Counted from the stretch's first letter, positions 1 to 9,818 are shown. The stretch is DNA of 64,000 nucleotides from Geothrix oryzisoli (GCF_022808865.1 NZ_JAKZLB010000003.1:191875-255874), one strand, 5' to 3'. Notes: generated from the letters alone by a model not told the origin. A program made the numbers and translations.

Positions 1-996
1 GACGCCAACCTCTCGGGCCAGACCTACCCGGACCAGAGCCTCTACCCCGCCAACTCCGTTCCGGCCCTGGTGAAGCGCCTCAACGGGGCCCTCCAGCGGG
101 CCGATCAGGTCGAGCACGGTGAGGGCGGCGTGAGCCGCGACTGGTTCCTGCCCATCGTGGCGGACGCCGAGGCCGGCTTCGGCGGCCCCCTCAACGCCTA
201 CGAGCTGATGAAGGGCATGATCGAGGCGGGCGCCTCGGGCGTCCACTTCGAGGACCAGCTCTCCAGCGAGAAGAAGTGCGGCCACCTCGGCGGCAAGGTC
301 CTCATCCCCACGGGCCACTTCATCCGCACCCTGGTGGCGGCCCGCCTGGCGGCGGACGTCATGGACACGCCCACCCTCATCATCGCCCGCACGGACGCCG
401 ACTCGGCCCGCCTCATCACCTCCGACATCGACGAGCGCGACCGGCCCTTCCTCACGGGGGAGCGCACGCCCGAGGGCTTCCACCGCATCACCGGCGGCGT
501 CCAGATGGCCATCGCCCGCGCCAAGGCCTACGCGCCCTATGCCGACCTGATCTGGTGCGAGACCTCCACGCCCGACCTGAAGGAGGCCCGCGAGTTCGCC
601 GAGGGCGTCCACGCCGAGTTCCCCGGCAAGCTGCTGGCCTACAACTGCTCGCCGTCCTTCAACTGGAAGAAGAAGCTCTCCGACGAGGAGATCGCCACCT
701 TCCAGCGGGAGCTGAACGCCCTGGGCTACAAGTTCCAGTTCATCACCCTGGCGGGCTTCCACAGCCTGAACTTCGGAATGTTCGAGCTGGCCCATGCCTA
801 CCGTACGGAGCACATGACCGCCTACGCCCGGCTGCAGGAGGCCGAGTTCGCCGCCGAGGCCCAGGGCTACACGGCCACCAAGCACCAGCGGGAGGTCGGC
901 ACCGGCTACTTCGACGAAGTCGCCCAGGCCGTCAGCGGTGGCCTGGCTTCCACCCTGGCCCTGGTGGGTTCCACCGAGGCCCAGCAGTTCCGCTGA
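1..996 (+). CDS. aceA: Isocitrate lyase, 3' part (5' end outside window)
   Basis: Isocitrate lyase cleaves isocitrate to glyoxylate and succinate in the glyoxylate shunt. The reading frame is open from base 1 ([16 protein letters not shown], the typical ICL segment after the substrate-binding region), so the gene is truncated by the window edge and the GTG at 70 is internal. The catalytic cysteine lies in [10 protein letters not shown] (Cys codon at 277-279). Downstream signatures such as [10 protein letters not shown] and [11 protein letters not shown] are also present. The C-terminus ends in STEAQQFR, as in full-length family members. The neighbour downstream is convergent. Identification is secure from motifs; the missing N-terminus cannot be judged. 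Confidence 0.95.
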   Translation, partial: DANLSGQTYPDQSLYPANSVPALVKRLNGALQRADQVEHGEGGVSRDWFLPIVADAEAGFGGPLNAYELMKGMIEAGASGVHFEDQLSSEKKCGHLGGKVLIPTGHFIRTLVAARLAADVMDTPTLIIARTDADSARLITSDIDERDRPFLTGERTPEGFHRITGGVQMAIARAKAYAPYADLIWCETSTPDLKEAREFAEGVHAEFPGKLLAYNCSPSFNWKKKLSDEEIATFQRELNALGYKFQFITLAGFHSLNFGMFELAHAYRTEHMTAYARLQEAEFAAEAQGYTATKHQREVGTGYFDEVAQAVSGGLASTLALVGSTEAQQFR

Positions 997-1019
997 AGCG
1001 CAGAGCCAGGCCTGGTACG

Positions 1020-1430
1020 CTAGGGCTTTCCGGACACGGCCCGGAAGACGTCCAGCACCAGGCTCTGGCCCGGCACCGTGTTGGGGTAGCGCACGGCCAG
1101 GGAGAGCCGCAGGCCCGACTCACCCACCAGGTCGAAGCGGAAGGGCCGGTCCTGTTGGGCCCAGCGATCGGGGGCGACCGTCCAGCGGAGGGTCGCCCTC
1201 GGTTCGCCCGGGAGGATCTCCAGGTCCTGTCCCTCCGCGGTCTCCGCCCGCCAGTGGCCCACGGGCAGGAGCAGCTCCACCCGCCAGCGGCCGTCCTGCT
1301 TCCGCGCCAGGGCCGTGAGCTGCTCCACGCGTCGGCCCGCCAGGGTGGTCTCCAGCCGCCTCGGACCGCCGCAGGCCGCCAGCCCCGCCAGCAGGAGCAG
1401 CGCGGGGACCTGGGTCCAGGGAGCCGACAT
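1020..1430 (-). CDS. Small predicted lipoprotein, function unknown
   Basis: 136 aa. The N-terminus has a short hydrophobic stretch ending in a lipobox (LLLLAGLAAC, Cys20), so export and lipidation are likely. The mature part is rich in beta-type alternation (RWRVELLLPVGHWRAE, ATLRWTVAPDRW, LRLSLAVRYP), suggesting a small beta-sandwich. I recognise no family. It is convergent with aceA (23-base gap) and lies 24 bases downstream of the alpha/beta hydrolase on the same strand, so the two probably share a transcript. Start is the ATG at 1430 because it directly precedes the signal sequence. Confidence 0.7.
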   Translation of the reverse strand: MSAPWTQVPALLLLAGLAACGGPRRLETTLAGRRVEQLTALARKQDGRWRVELLLPVGHWRAETAEGQDLEILPGEPRATLRWTVAPDRWAQQDRPFRFDLVGESGLRLSLAVRYPNTVPGQSLVLDVFRAVSGKP

Positions 1431-1454
1431 GGTACCTCCGGGTGGGAGGAGGGA

Positions 1455-2357
1455 CTACTTGGGGGCGGGGCCGCCCGTGGGTTTCTTCTCGGCCGGGGCC
1501 GGTCCGCCGGTCATGCCTTCCGGCGAAGCGGGGGCGGGGGCGGCACCCTTGGCCCGGGCCTCGGCATAGCGCTTCCCGGTGTGGTGGTAGGTGAGGTACT
1601 CGCCGAAGTAGACGGCCATGAGGTCGGAGCAGTCCTTGAAGTAGGCGAACCCGTGGTCGCCCCCTTCTTTCAGGTCCACGGCCACGCCAGGCAGGTCCTT
1701 CAAGGCCTGGGCGTTCTCGGCAGCGTCCTTGTCGTCCATGGAGGCCAGCACCAGGACGGAGGGACGGCTGCGGAGCACGGCGCCCTTCAGGCGGTCCCGG
1801 GCGCTGTCCCCGAAGGCACCCGTGCCGGCGGGGCTGAGGCTGAGGATGGCCACGGGCTTCACTTCCGGGGCGGCCAGGAGCACCGCGAAGGCTCCGACAC
1901 TGGAGCCCGCCAGGCCGAGGCGGCGCCCATCCACGCCCGGCTGCTTGCGGAGCCAGGTGGCGGCCTGGGCCAGGTCGGCGGGGATCTTGTCGAAGCCCAC
2001 GGCCTTGGCGGAGGCCGGGAAGTCGGTGGTGACGCGGACCTCGGCGCCCGCCTTCAGGGCGCTGTCGCCGTGGCCGCGGAGATCCAGGGCCAGCACGCCG
2101 ATGCCCCGCGCCAGGAGCTTCTCGGTGAGCGGGGCCCAGCCGGCGCGGTTCGAGCCGAACTGGTGGGCGAGGATCACCACCGGCGATTTGGCCTTGGGCT
2201 TGGCCGTGGCGGGCAGGGTCAGCGTGCCCTTGAGGGCGAAGCCATCGGCGCTGGTGAGGGCCATCTCGGTGGTGGCCGGTGCAGCGGCCAAGGTGGGAAT
2301 CAGGGGAGCGGCCACGATCAGGGCCGCCAGAGGAGCCAGCAGACGGAGTGCGCGCAT
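1455..2357 (-). CDS. Exported alpha/beta hydrolase (dienelactone-hydrolase-like)
   Basis: 300 aa with an N-terminal signal peptide (residues 1-26, ending in an Ala-rich stretch). The alpha/beta-hydrolase core shows HQFGSNRAGW after strand 3, LDLRGHGDS, the nucleophile elbow GSSVG (Ser153), an acidic pair near residues 208-209 and a histidine in GGDHGF (His235), which together form a complete catalytic triad. The domain resembles the secreted BAAT/dienelactone hydrolase group; the substrate is not deducible. The C-terminal about 30 residues are Ala/Pro/Gly-rich and probably disordered (APAPASPEGMTGG). Likely periplasmic esterase or peptidase-like hydrolase. The small lipoprotein gene follows. 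Confidence 0.8.
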   Translation of the reverse strand: MRALRLLAPLAALIVAAPLIPTLAAAPATTEMALTSADGFALKGTLTLPATAKPKAKSPVVILAHQFGSNRAGWAPLTEKLLARGIGVLALDLRGHGDSALKAGAEVRVTTDFPASAKAVGFDKIPADLAQAATWLRKQPGVDGRRLGLAGSSVGAFAVLLAAPEVKPVAILSLSPAGTGAFGDSARDRLKGAVLRSRPSVLVLASMDDKDAAENAQALKDLPGVAVDLKEGGDHGFAYFKDCSDLMAVYFGEYLTYHHTGKRYAEARAKGAAPAPASPEGMTGGPAPAEKKPTGGPAPK

Positions 2358-2408
2358 GGTGACCTCGCAGAAGTGCCCTACTGTAGCACCCGAGTTCCTG
2401 GGTCTCTA

Positions 2409-2680
2409 AGAGTACCTAACAAAACCCCGACGAGGCCGCGAGAAAGCCAGGCGGGATGCGCCGAAAGGAAGGGCCCGCAGGGCGATGTGGTTCATCGTTC
2501 AAGGGCGCTGACGACGCGGGGCGCCCGCCTGGCTTTCTCCCTCCGGGCGAGGGGCGGCGGGCTTCTCGATGCTGCGTCAAACTCCTCGGCGGTGGGGTCC
2601 ACCATCGCCTTCGTCGCTTTCCTTGCCTCGCTCGCCCGGCGCCTCTCCCGCGGCCCCGTGGGGGTTCTGTTAGGCACTCT
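2409..2680. repeat. 272-bp inverted-repeat element, MITE-like or structured RNA
   Basis: The ends are imperfect terminal inverted repeats: 2409-2443 matches the reverse complement of 2644-2680 at about 28 of the first 32 positions (both begin AGAGT.CCTAACA.AACCCC). Inside lie two further inverted repeats arranged side by side: perfect 16-bp arms at 2440-2455 and 2524-2539, and perfect 9-bp arms at 2543-2551 and 2631-2639. On paper the whole unit folds as a three-way junction closed by the terminal repeats. It occupies nearly all of the gap between the divergent hydrolase and frr genes. Short ORFs in it on both strands are low-complexity and look spurious. No transposase is nearby. Confidence 0.75.
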
Positions 2681-2718
2681 AGGGTATAAAAGAAAGCTTC
2701 CGCTCTTTCGAGGTGCCC

Positions 2719-3294
2719 ATGTCCGCCCAGACCCCCGATGCCATCCTGCAGGAAACCAAGCGCCGCATGCATGCGTCCGTGGAGGCGCTCAAGAAGGAGA
2801 TGGCCACCATCCGCACGGGCCGGGCCAATGCCAGCCTGCTGGACAACGTGCATGTGGAGTACTACGGCTCCATGGTGCCCCTGAACCAGATGGGCACGGT
2901 GTCCGTGCCCGAAGCCGGCATGCTCGTGGTGACCCCCTTCGACAAGAGCGCCATCAAGGCCGTGGAGACGGCCATCCTCAAGTCCGACCTGGGCATCAAC
3001 CCCGGCAACGACGGCAACGTGATCCGCCTGCCCATCCCCATGCTCACGGAAGAGCGCCGCAAGGAGCTGGTGAAGGTGCTCCACCGCCTGGGCGAGGAGA
3101 TCAAGACCGGCGTGCGCAACATCCGCCGCGACGCCAACGAGGAAGTGAAGAAGCTCGAAAAGGCCAAGGAGGGCCACATCTCCGAGGACGCCGCCAAGAA
3201 GGCCCTGGACGACATCCAGAAGCTCACCGACGTCCACACCAAGGAGATCGATGAGGCCCTGAAGCACAAGGAAGTGGAGATCTTGAAAGTCTGA
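2719..3294 (+). CDS. frr: Ribosome recycling factor
   Basis: RRF, with EF-G, splits post-termination ribosomes in the cytoplasm. 191 aa, close to the usual 185. Hallmarks are IRTGRANASLLD near residue 30, VEYYGS, the central GND(G)NVIRLPIP segment and the C-terminal coiled helices (RNIRRDANEEVKKLEKA). I chose ATG 2719 over the in-frame GTG at 2713, which sits in the GAGGTG Shine-Dalgarno-like sequence. A TATAAA at 2685-2690 just outside the inverted-repeat element could be a -10 box, but no good -35 is visible. tsf and pyrH, common partners, are not adjacent. Confidence 0.95.
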   Translation: MSAQTPDAILQETKRRMHASVEALKKEMATIRTGRANASLLDNVHVEYYGSMVPLNQMGTVSVPEAGMLVVTPFDKSAIKAVETAILKSDLGINPGNDGNVIRLPIPMLTEERRKELVKVLHRLGEEIKTGVRNIRRDANEEVKKLEKAKEGHISEDAAKKALDDIQKLTDVHTKEIDEALKHKEVEILKV

Positions 3295-3295
3295 G

Positions 3296-4072
3296 GTGGT
3301 GATCGGTCTTCCCACCCTCGCCCTCCTCATGCTCGCCGCGCTGCTGGCGGGGTTCATCGATGCGGTGGTGGGCGGGGGCGGCTTGATCACGGTGCCGGCC
3401 CTCCTGATCGGGCTGCCGGCGGGCACGCCGCTGCCCACCCTGCTGGGCACCAACAAGGTGGTGGCGGTCACGGGCACGACCATGGCGGCGGGGAAGTTCC
3501 TGCGGTCCGGGGCCCTGGCCTGGCGGGAGATGGTGGTGCCGGTACTCGCCTCCGCCCTGGGGGCCTCGGGGGGCGTCTGGCTCACCTACCGGGTCCATGC
3601 GGACTTCCTGAAGCCGGTCATGCTGGGCCTGCTGGTGGCCATGCTGGCCTTCACCCTCCTGAAGCCGGAGCTGGGCAACCTGCACGCGCCCCGGTACGGT
3701 CTCCACCACCAGCGGGGCCTGGCGGCGCTCATCGCCCTGGCGCTGGGTTTCTATGATGGGTTCTTCGGCCCCGGCACGGGCTCGGTGCTGATCTTCCTGT
3801 TCGTGGCGGTCCTGGGGTTCGACTTCCTGCGGTCGTCCGCCCTGGCCAAGAGCGTGAACTGGGCTTCCAACATCACCGCCATGGGGCTCTTCGTCTGGCA
3901 GGGCAGCTGGCTCCCCTCCGTGGCCGTGGGGATGGCCGCCGCGAACGGGGTGGGGGGCTACCTGGGCGCCCACGTGGCCCTCAACAAGGGCAGCGGCTGG
4001 GTCCGGGGCGTCTTCATCGGGGTGGTGGGGGCTCTGATCCTGCGCTTGGGCTGGCAGGTGCTCCACGGCTGA
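3296..4072 (+). CDS. TauE/SafE family membrane permease
   Basis: 258 aa, hydrophobic throughout with about seven or eight predicted membrane segments. Two similar halves begin with the family signature: an N-terminal GFIDAVVGGGGLITVPAL and a second-half GFYDGFFGPGTGSVLIF. Members export sulfite, sulfoacetate or other organosulfur or carboxylate anions; the substrate here is unknown. The GTG start follows the frr stop by one base (a second GTG at 3299 is equally possible), so translational coupling to frr is likely although the functions are unrelated. The next gene is 43 bases downstream. Confidence 0.88.
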   Translation: MVIGLPTLALLMLAALLAGFIDAVVGGGGLITVPALLIGLPAGTPLPTLLGTNKVVAVTGTTMAAGKFLRSGALAWREMVVPVLASALGASGGVWLTYRVHADFLKPVMLGLLVAMLAFTLLKPELGNLHAPRYGLHHQRGLAALIALALGFYDGFFGPGTGSVLIFLFVAVLGFDFLRSSALAKSVNWASNITAMGLFVWQGSWLPSVAVGMAAANGVGGYLGAHVALNKGSGWVRGVFIGVVGALILRLGWQVLHG

Positions 4073-4115
4073 AACGGGCATTCCAATTCCCTCGGCGGCC
4101 GCCTAGGCTAGTGCG

Positions 4116-4403
4116 ATGCCCTCCCGTCCCCGTCCCTTCGCCTGGGACGTCCTCATTCGAACCCTGCGCTTCTTCTACCTGCTGTGGGGGGGGATGCTGC
4201 TCTCCACCCTGGCCTTCTACGGCCGGCTGAAGCTGCCCCCGGCGTTCTGGCACTGGCCGGACCTCTGCCGGGCCCTCATGGGGCCCTGGGGTCGGGCCCT
4301 GGCCCTGGGCTTCGGGCTGGTGATGTGCCTGGCGGCCCTCCTGGAGGTCTGGGAGCTGGTGGACCGGCTGCTGGTGCGCTTCATGGGGGAGTCCGAGCAC
4401 TAG
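4116..4403 (+). CDS. Small two-helix membrane protein, unknown function
   Basis: 95 aa. Two hydrophobic segments are visible, roughly residues 15-37 (FFYLLWGGMLLSTLAFYG) and 57-80 (LALGFGLVMCLAALLEVWELV), separated by a short loop; the ends are charged. No family recognised. The ATG at 4116 has no strong Shine-Dalgarno sequence. Same direction as its neighbours. The reading frame carries sensible amino-acid composition, unlike overlapping frames. Confidence 0.6.
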   Translation: MPSRPRPFAWDVLIRTLRFFYLLWGGMLLSTLAFYGRLKLPPAFWHWPDLCRALMGPWGRALALGFGLVMCLAALLEVWELVDRLLVRFMGESEH

Positions 4404-4514
4404 CCGGAACACTCTGCTTGGTGAATCGAGCTCTTTTGGCGATCCTGGAGCCTTGGGCTTGAACCCTTTCCGGGTTCGGGCCATTCAAGAAGCGTGTCTC
4501 GGAGGCGGGTCGAT

Positions 4515-5888
4515 ATGGCGCAGGTCGTTCGTGGAGTGATCGGGGCTGGACTGGTGCTGGGCGCGGCGGCCCTGCCGTTGGCGGCCCAGAGCATGGCCCT
4601 TCCGGCCGTGGATCCCGTGGGCATCGCCCGCAGCGGGGTGCAGGTGGCCTACGGCTACAGCCTGGAGGCGGCCACCACCAACCCGGCCCTCCTGGCCTCG
4701 CTGCGGGAGAAGAGCAGCTTCTACCTCGCCGCCGGGATGGAGTTCTCGGGCATCCAGCAGAGCCTGGAAGCAAACCAGCGGACCGTCTTCAGCTTCGACC
4801 GCAACCGCGCCATCGGCGGTTTCGGCCTGGCCACGCGGCTCTCGCCCAAGCTGACCCTCGGCTTGAAGCTGGACGAGCCCTTCCTCCGTCACGCGCGGCT
4901 CCTGGACGACGCCCCCAGCCGGTACCTCGGCGACGGCATCGACCTGTCCGCCCGCCGCCTGGAAGGGCAGGCGGCCTGGACCCTCAACCCGAACATGTCC
5001 ATCGGCCTGGGGCTCGGCGTGGCCCGCCTCGGCTTCGAGTCCAGCAGCGTCATGCGCCTCGGCGTGCCCCTCGTCCCCTCGGACCCCGTGTCGGCGACGA
5101 ACCCGGTGCAGGGCCTGGTGGAGCAGCGGGTGGCCCAGAGCGGGAACAAGGTGGTTCCGAGCTATTCGCTGGGTTTCCGCTGGGCCCTCAACCCGCGCTG
5201 GACCCTGGCCGCCGCGCACCAGTCCGGCCTCAAGGGTGACCTCGACCTCCACGCGGGCTACCGGGACGCGAGCCTGGGCCTCTACGCCAACGACGGTCTC
5301 AGCGCGGCGCCCATCGGTGTGGCGCCCCGGGCCGTCGAGCTGCTGGCGGCTTCGACGCCCGTGAAGGGCAGCTCGGGCACGCTGGAACTGCCCTCCCAGA
5401 CGACGCTGGGCATCCGGCACCGCGCCCACCCGATGGTGACCTGGGAAGCGGATCTCCGCTGGACTTCCGCGGGCCTGCGGATGCCCGCCTTCGCCCAGGT
5501 GGCCACCCCCTCGGGTCCGGTGACTGCCCCGGCGGAGCTGCCCCAGGGCAAGAGCCACCTTGGTTTCGGCGCCTCTGTGGAAGTGGAGCTCGGAAAGTTC
5601 TGGACCCTGCGGAGCGGGCTGTTCCTCGACCAGCGCTCGGTGGATGAATCCACGGCCGAACCGCTGCTGGGCGGAGCCCGGACCGCGGCCTTCTCCATCG
5701 GCGCCGGGTACAAGGTCTGGGGCGGGGAGTTGAGCATCGGCTACCAGTTCCGCCAGAGCGAGGACCAGGACACGCGGCGGTTGACGGGCGACTGGGCCGC
5801 CTCGGGGTTCGAGCCCACGCCCATCAACCGTGTGCGCATGGAGGGCATGGGGCACATCATGGCCCTGGGCTTCCGGAAGTCCTTCTAG
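4515..5888 (+). CDS. FadL/OmpP1-like outer-membrane barrel protein
   Basis: 457 aa from ATG 4515, chosen because GGAGG at 4501-4505 sits well placed before it; an in-frame GTG at 4494 has no such site. A signal peptide (about residues 1-24, ending LAAQS) is followed by the FadL-type segment with TNPALLASL (NPA motif) and many amphipathic beta strands, and the chain ends in phenylalanine (FRKSF), as outer-membrane barrels do for BAM recognition. FadL proteins admit long-chain fatty acids or other hydrophobic compounds. The substrate is inferred from family only. rlmB follows after two bases, so the genes are probably co-transcribed. Confidence 0.75.
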   Translation: MAQVVRGVIGAGLVLGAAALPLAAQSMALPAVDPVGIARSGVQVAYGYSLEAATTNPALLASLREKSSFYLAAGMEFSGIQQSLEANQRTVFSFDRNRAIGGFGLATRLSPKLTLGLKLDEPFLRHARLLDDAPSRYLGDGIDLSARRLEGQAAWTLNPNMSIGLGLGVARLGFESSSVMRLGVPLVPSDPVSATNPVQGLVEQRVAQSGNKVVPSYSLGFRWALNPRWTLAAAHQSGLKGDLDLHAGYRDASLGLYANDGLSAAPIGVAPRAVELLAASTPVKGSSGTLELPSQTTLGIRHRAHPMVTWEADLRWTSAGLRMPAFAQVATPSGPVTAPAELPQGKSHLGFGASVEVELGKFWTLRSGLFLDQRSVDESTAEPLLGGARTAAFSIGAGYKVWGGELSIGYQFRQSEDQDTRRLTGDWAASGFEPTPINRVRMEGMGHIMALGFRKSF

Positions 5889-5890
5889 CC

Positions 5891-6616
5891 GTGCGCTACC
5901 TCGGCCCCCATGCCTGCGAAGAGGCCCTGGCCCGGGGCGAACTCCACACGGTCTGGATCGCGCCCGCGGCCTTCGGCAGGCTGGCGAAGTTCATCGCCGA
6001 AGCCCGCAGTGCAGGCGTGGTCCTCCACCGCGAGCCCATGGAGGGCCTGGACCGCCGGGCCCAGGGACAGCGGCATCAGGGCGTGCTGGGGGAGGGCGGA
6101 GCCTTCGCCTATGCGGACTTCGAGGAAGTCGCCGCCCGCATCCGGAGCCGGGGTGATGCGGCCCTGGTGCTGGCGCTGGACGGCGTCACCGATCCCCACA
6201 ACCTGGGGGCCATCCTGCGCTCCGCCGCCGGCGCTGGCGTGGACGGCGTCATCCTTCCGGAACGGCGCTCCGCGGCCGTGAACGAGACCGTGATCCGCGC
6301 CAGCGCGGGCACCGCGGGCCGCGTGCCGGTGTGCCGGGTGGTGAACCTGGGCCGGGCCCTGGATGATCTGAAGGCCGCCGGCGCCTGGATCTACGGGCTG
6401 GCCGCGGGCGAGGGTAGCCGCGACTACCTGGCGGAGCCCTTCGATCGCGCCACGGTCCTGGTGATGGGAGCCGAGGGCGAGGGTCTGCATCTCAAGATCC
6501 GGGAGCGCTGCGATGGCCTGCTGTTCATCCCCATGCCCGGCGGCATCGAGAGCCTGAACGTCTCAGCGGCCGCGGCGGTGACGCTCTTCCGCGTCCTGGC
6601 CCGGCGGCAGGCGTGA
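5891..6616 (+). CDS. rlmB: TrmH-family (SpoU) RNA 2'-O-methyltransferase, RlmB-like
   Basis: 241 aa. The N-terminal substrate-binding part (YLGPHACEEALARGELHTVW) precedes a SPOUT domain with all three motifs: NLGAILRSA (motif 1), VMGAEGEGL (motif 2) and the trefoil-knot motif 3 IPMPGGIESLNVSAAAAV. Such enzymes use AdoMet to 2'-O-methylate 23S rRNA Gm2251 (RlmB) or tRNA G18; the N-terminal extension favours RlmB. The start is GTG 5891, two bases after the upstream stop. A long gap follows before the tRNA genes. Confidence 0.9.
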   Translation: MRYLGPHACEEALARGELHTVWIAPAAFGRLAKFIAEARSAGVVLHREPMEGLDRRAQGQRHQGVLGEGGAFAYADFEEVAARIRSRGDAALVLALDGVTDPHNLGAILRSAAGAGVDGVILPERRSAAVNETVIRASAGTAGRVPVCRVVNLGRALDDLKAAGAWIYGLAAGEGSRDYLAEPFDRATVLVMGAEGEGLHLKIRERCDGLLFIPMPGGIESLNVSAAAAVTLFRVLARRQA

Positions 6617-6711
6617 GCGAGTCCGGAAGTTTCCCCTTGAGGCTCCTCTGGGTGCGTGATATCTTTCGAGTTCCCTGTCAGGAAAGCCCTGCCTCGCAGC
6701 GCCCCTGACAC

Positions 6712-6796
6712 GGAGCCCCGACAGGGGTTCCGAGGGGAGTTTCCCGGGTCCACCGGGAAGCATTGACAAGCCCCGGGAGGGGCGACGGACAAGCAT
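6712..6796 (+). promoter_or_regulatory. Possible promoter region of the tRNA-tuf operon
   Basis: A perfect TTGACA hexamer lies at 6763-6768, about 29 bases before tRNA-Tyr, a suitable position for a -35 box, but no good -10 hexamer is seen 16-18 bases later. Just upstream is an 8-bp hairpin with one G-U pair (6712-6719 with 6724-6731). The assignment rests on position and the -35 match only. Confidence 0.3.
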
Positions 6797-6883
6797 GCCG
6801 AGATGGCCGAGTGGTTAATGGCAGCAGACTGTAAATCTGCCACGCATCGCGTTACGGAGGTTCGAATCCTTCTCTCGGCACCA
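6797..6883 (+). tRNA. tRNA-Tyr (anticodon GTA)
   Basis: The acceptor stem gccgaga pairs with tctcggc (6873-6879), followed by discriminator A and encoded CCA (6881-6883). The anticodon loop reads CTGTAAA. A long variable arm, as in class II tRNA-Tyr, lies before the T arm (GGTTCGAATCC). First of three tRNA genes ahead of tuf. Confidence 0.97.
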
Positions 6884-6947
6884 GTCCTCCGGAATCCCAG
6901 CTCTCTGCGGGATTCGGGAGCGCTGGATCCCGTACTCGGGTTTCCAC

Positions 6948-7024
<77 letters not shown>

Positions 7025-7096
7025 CCCTCCCCGTCCGCCGGTTTCCGGCTGACGGCAAGGCCCCCGCCGCGTTCCGCACCGGCGGGAAGGTACCAA

Positions 7097-7171
<75 letters not shown>

Positions 7172-7224
7172 CCTTCGCACTGTTCACCCCCCATTACTTC
7201 TCTCCCACCCCTCAGGAGGTATCC

Positions 7225-8418
<1,194 letters not shown>

Positions 8419-8447
8419 AGCCGCTCCGCCCGACCTAGGAGGTTCCC

Positions 8448-8597
8448 ATGCGCGACATCGTTCACCTGCAGTGCCAAGACTGCAAGCGCAAGAACTACAG
8501 CACCACCAAGAACAAGAAGACCACCACAGGCAAGCTTGAGTTCAACAAGTTCTGCCGTTTCTGTGGCGGTTACCGGGTCCACCGCGAGGCGAAGTAG
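8448..8597 (+). CDS. rpmG: 50S ribosomal protein L33, zinc-binding form
   Basis: 49 aa, starting MRDIVHLQCQDCKRKNY and ending GGYRVHREAK. It keeps two CXXC pairs (CQDC and CRFC), i.e. the C+ zinc-containing form of L33. The ATG at 8448 is preceded by AGGAGG at 8437-8442. It lies 29 bases after tuf and just before tRNA-Trp and secE, its usual place. Confidence 0.97.
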   Translation: MRDIVHLQCQDCKRKNYSTTKNKKTTTGKLEFNKFCRFCGGYRVHREAK

Positions 8598-8651
8598 CCT
8601 CCGGTCCCGAGGGTTTCCGCCCGGCTCCCACCAGAAGCCGGGCGGTCCCAC

Positions 8652-8727
8652 AGGGGAGTAGCTCAGCTGGTAGAGCAGCGGACTCCAAATCCGCAGGTCG
8701 CGGGTTCGAACCCTGTCTCCCCTGCCA
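8652..8727 (+). tRNA. tRNA-Trp (anticodon CCA)
   Basis: The acceptor stem aggggag pairs with ctcccct (8717-8723), discriminator G, encoded CCA at 8725-8727. The anticodon loop ACTCCAAAT carries CCA, and the T arm is GGTTCGAACCC. Sits between rpmG and secE, as in many bacteria. Confidence 0.97.
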
Positions 8728-8734
8728 CCTTCCC

Positions 8735-8768
8735 GGCCCCGGCGCTTTCGCTCGGGGCCAGGTTTTTC
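8735..8768 (+). terminator. Intrinsic terminator after tRNA-Trp
   Basis: A GC-rich hairpin (GGCCCCG at 8735-8741 with CGGGGCC at 8753-8759, extended inside by GCG/CGC around a CTTT loop) is followed by a five-T run at 8763-8767. It would end the tuf-rpmG-tRNA transcript or attenuate read-through into secE. Confidence 0.7.
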
Positions 8769-8796
8769 TCACCGAATCCTTTCCGCGGGGTCCATC

Positions 8797-8991
8797 GTGA
8801 TTGGCGCCATCAAGCAGCAGGCCAGGGATCTGTTCGCAGAACTCGACCGAGTGGACTGGCCCAGCAAGGAGAAAGTGCTGACCTCTACCTGGACGGTGGT
8901 GATCGTCTCTGTGTTCGTCGGCGTCTACCTGTGGGCCGTGGATTGGGTCTTCACCAAGGGCTTCGCGGCCCTGTGGTTGAAGACGCGCTGA
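8797..8991 (+). CDS. secE: Preprotein translocase subunit SecE
   Basis: 64 aa, the short single-helix form of SecE. The amphipathic region FAELDRVDWPSKEKVL (with the conserved WPSKEE-like motif) precedes one membrane helix, about residues 31-53. SecE clamps SecY in the Sec channel of the inner membrane. The GTG start at 8797 is the only in-frame start ahead of the conserved part. nusG follows 13 bases downstream. Confidence 0.95.
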   Translation: MIGAIKQQARDLFAELDRVDWPSKEKVLTSTWTVVIVSVFVGVYLWAVDWVFTKGFAALWLKTR

Positions 8992-9004
8992 AGCGGAGGC
9001 AGCC

Positions 9005-9643
9005 ATGACCGATCTCGTGAGCACCCCTCAGGACACGGTGGTTCCGGCCCAGCCTCAGGGTCGCGAGCTCAAGTGGTTCATCATCCACACCTACTCGGGC
9101 TATGAAGCCAAGGTGATGGAGCATCTCCGCCAGCGCATCAAGATGGAAGAGCGCGACGAGAACTTCGGGGACATCCAGATCCCCGAGGAGACCTACGAGG
9201 AGATGAAGGTCGACGCGAAGTCGGGCAAGAAGGAGCGCGTCGTCAAGAAGCGCAAGTCCTTCCCCGGCTACCTGCTGGTGCAGATCCAGGTGGAGCGCAA
9301 GCCCGGCGGCTCCGTGGAGATGGCGGACGCCGACTGGCACTTGGTGCGGAACACGCCCAAGGTCACCAGCTTCGTGGGGGCCAACAAGAAGCGGCCCACG
9401 CCCCTGACGGACGAGGAAGTCCGCCAGATCATGCACCACACGGAAGAGACCCAGGAGAAGCCCAAGCCGAAGTACCACTTCGAGAAGGGCGAGAAGGTCC
9501 GCATCATCGACGGCCCCTTCGCCAACTTCGAGGGCGACGTGGAAGAGATCCACGAGGAGCGCTCCACGATCAAGGTCATGGTCACGGTCTTCGGGCGATC
9601 CACCCCCGTTGAGCTGGACTTCATCCAGGTCGAGAAGAGGTAG
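9005..9643 (+). CDS. nusG: Transcription antitermination factor NusG
   Basis: 212 aa, about 30 longer than E. coli NusG. The NGN domain begins at about residue 23 ([19 protein letters not shown]). The extra length is a charged insertion around residues 57-80 ([20 protein letters not shown]) before [13 protein letters not shown], as seen in many non-enterobacterial NusGs. A C-terminal KOW domain has [17 protein letters not shown]. NusG binds the RNA polymerase clamp and links it to Rho or ribosomal S10. It sits in the conserved secE-nusG-rplK order. Confidence 0.97.
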   Translation: MTDLVSTPQDTVVPAQPQGRELKWFIIHTYSGYEAKVMEHLRQRIKMEERDENFGDIQIPEETYEEMKVDAKSGKKERVVKKRKSFPGYLLVQIQVERKPGGSVEMADADWHLVRNTPKVTSFVGANKKRPTPLTDEEVRQIMHHTEETQEKPKPKYHFEKGEKVRIIDGPFANFEGDVEEIHEERSTIKVMVTVFGRSTPVELDFIQVEKR

Positions 9644-9703
9644 GGGAACGGCTTTCCCTCAATCCCCTGAAGACTTTTCCCGGCCTTTCAGATAAACTGT
9701 CCC

Positions 9704-9733
9704 GTCCCGGTCCGTCTGGACCGGGACGTTTTC
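9704..9733 (+). terminator. Hairpin with short T-tract between nusG and rplK
   Basis: A perfect 10-bp stem (GTCCCGGTCC at 9704-9713 and GGACCGGGAC at 9718-9727) with a GTCT loop is followed by GTTTTC. It can act as an intrinsic terminator or attenuator before the L11 gene. The T-tract is short, so read-through is likely. Confidence 0.6.
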
Positions 9734-9818
9734 AACCCGGCTGGGCGATCCGATGGATCCCCACCCACCAAGGCGGCCGTTGCCGGCAGATGCCGGAATC
9801 CACCGCGGGAGCAATCAC

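Noticed and set aside
2416-2680. Short protein-coding frames on both strands of the inverted-repeat element
   Set aside because: They arise from the repeat structure itself, have no plausible start signals and no family resemblance.
276-3254. 992-codon frame running through aceA, the hydrolase and frr in another phase
   Set aside because: Pro/Arg/Gly-rich composition, and it crosses genes on both strands that are clearly real.
4459-4475. GAACCC-GGGTTC hairpin before the FadL-like gene
   Set aside because: Only a 6-bp stem with no T-tract; too weak to call a terminator or regulator.
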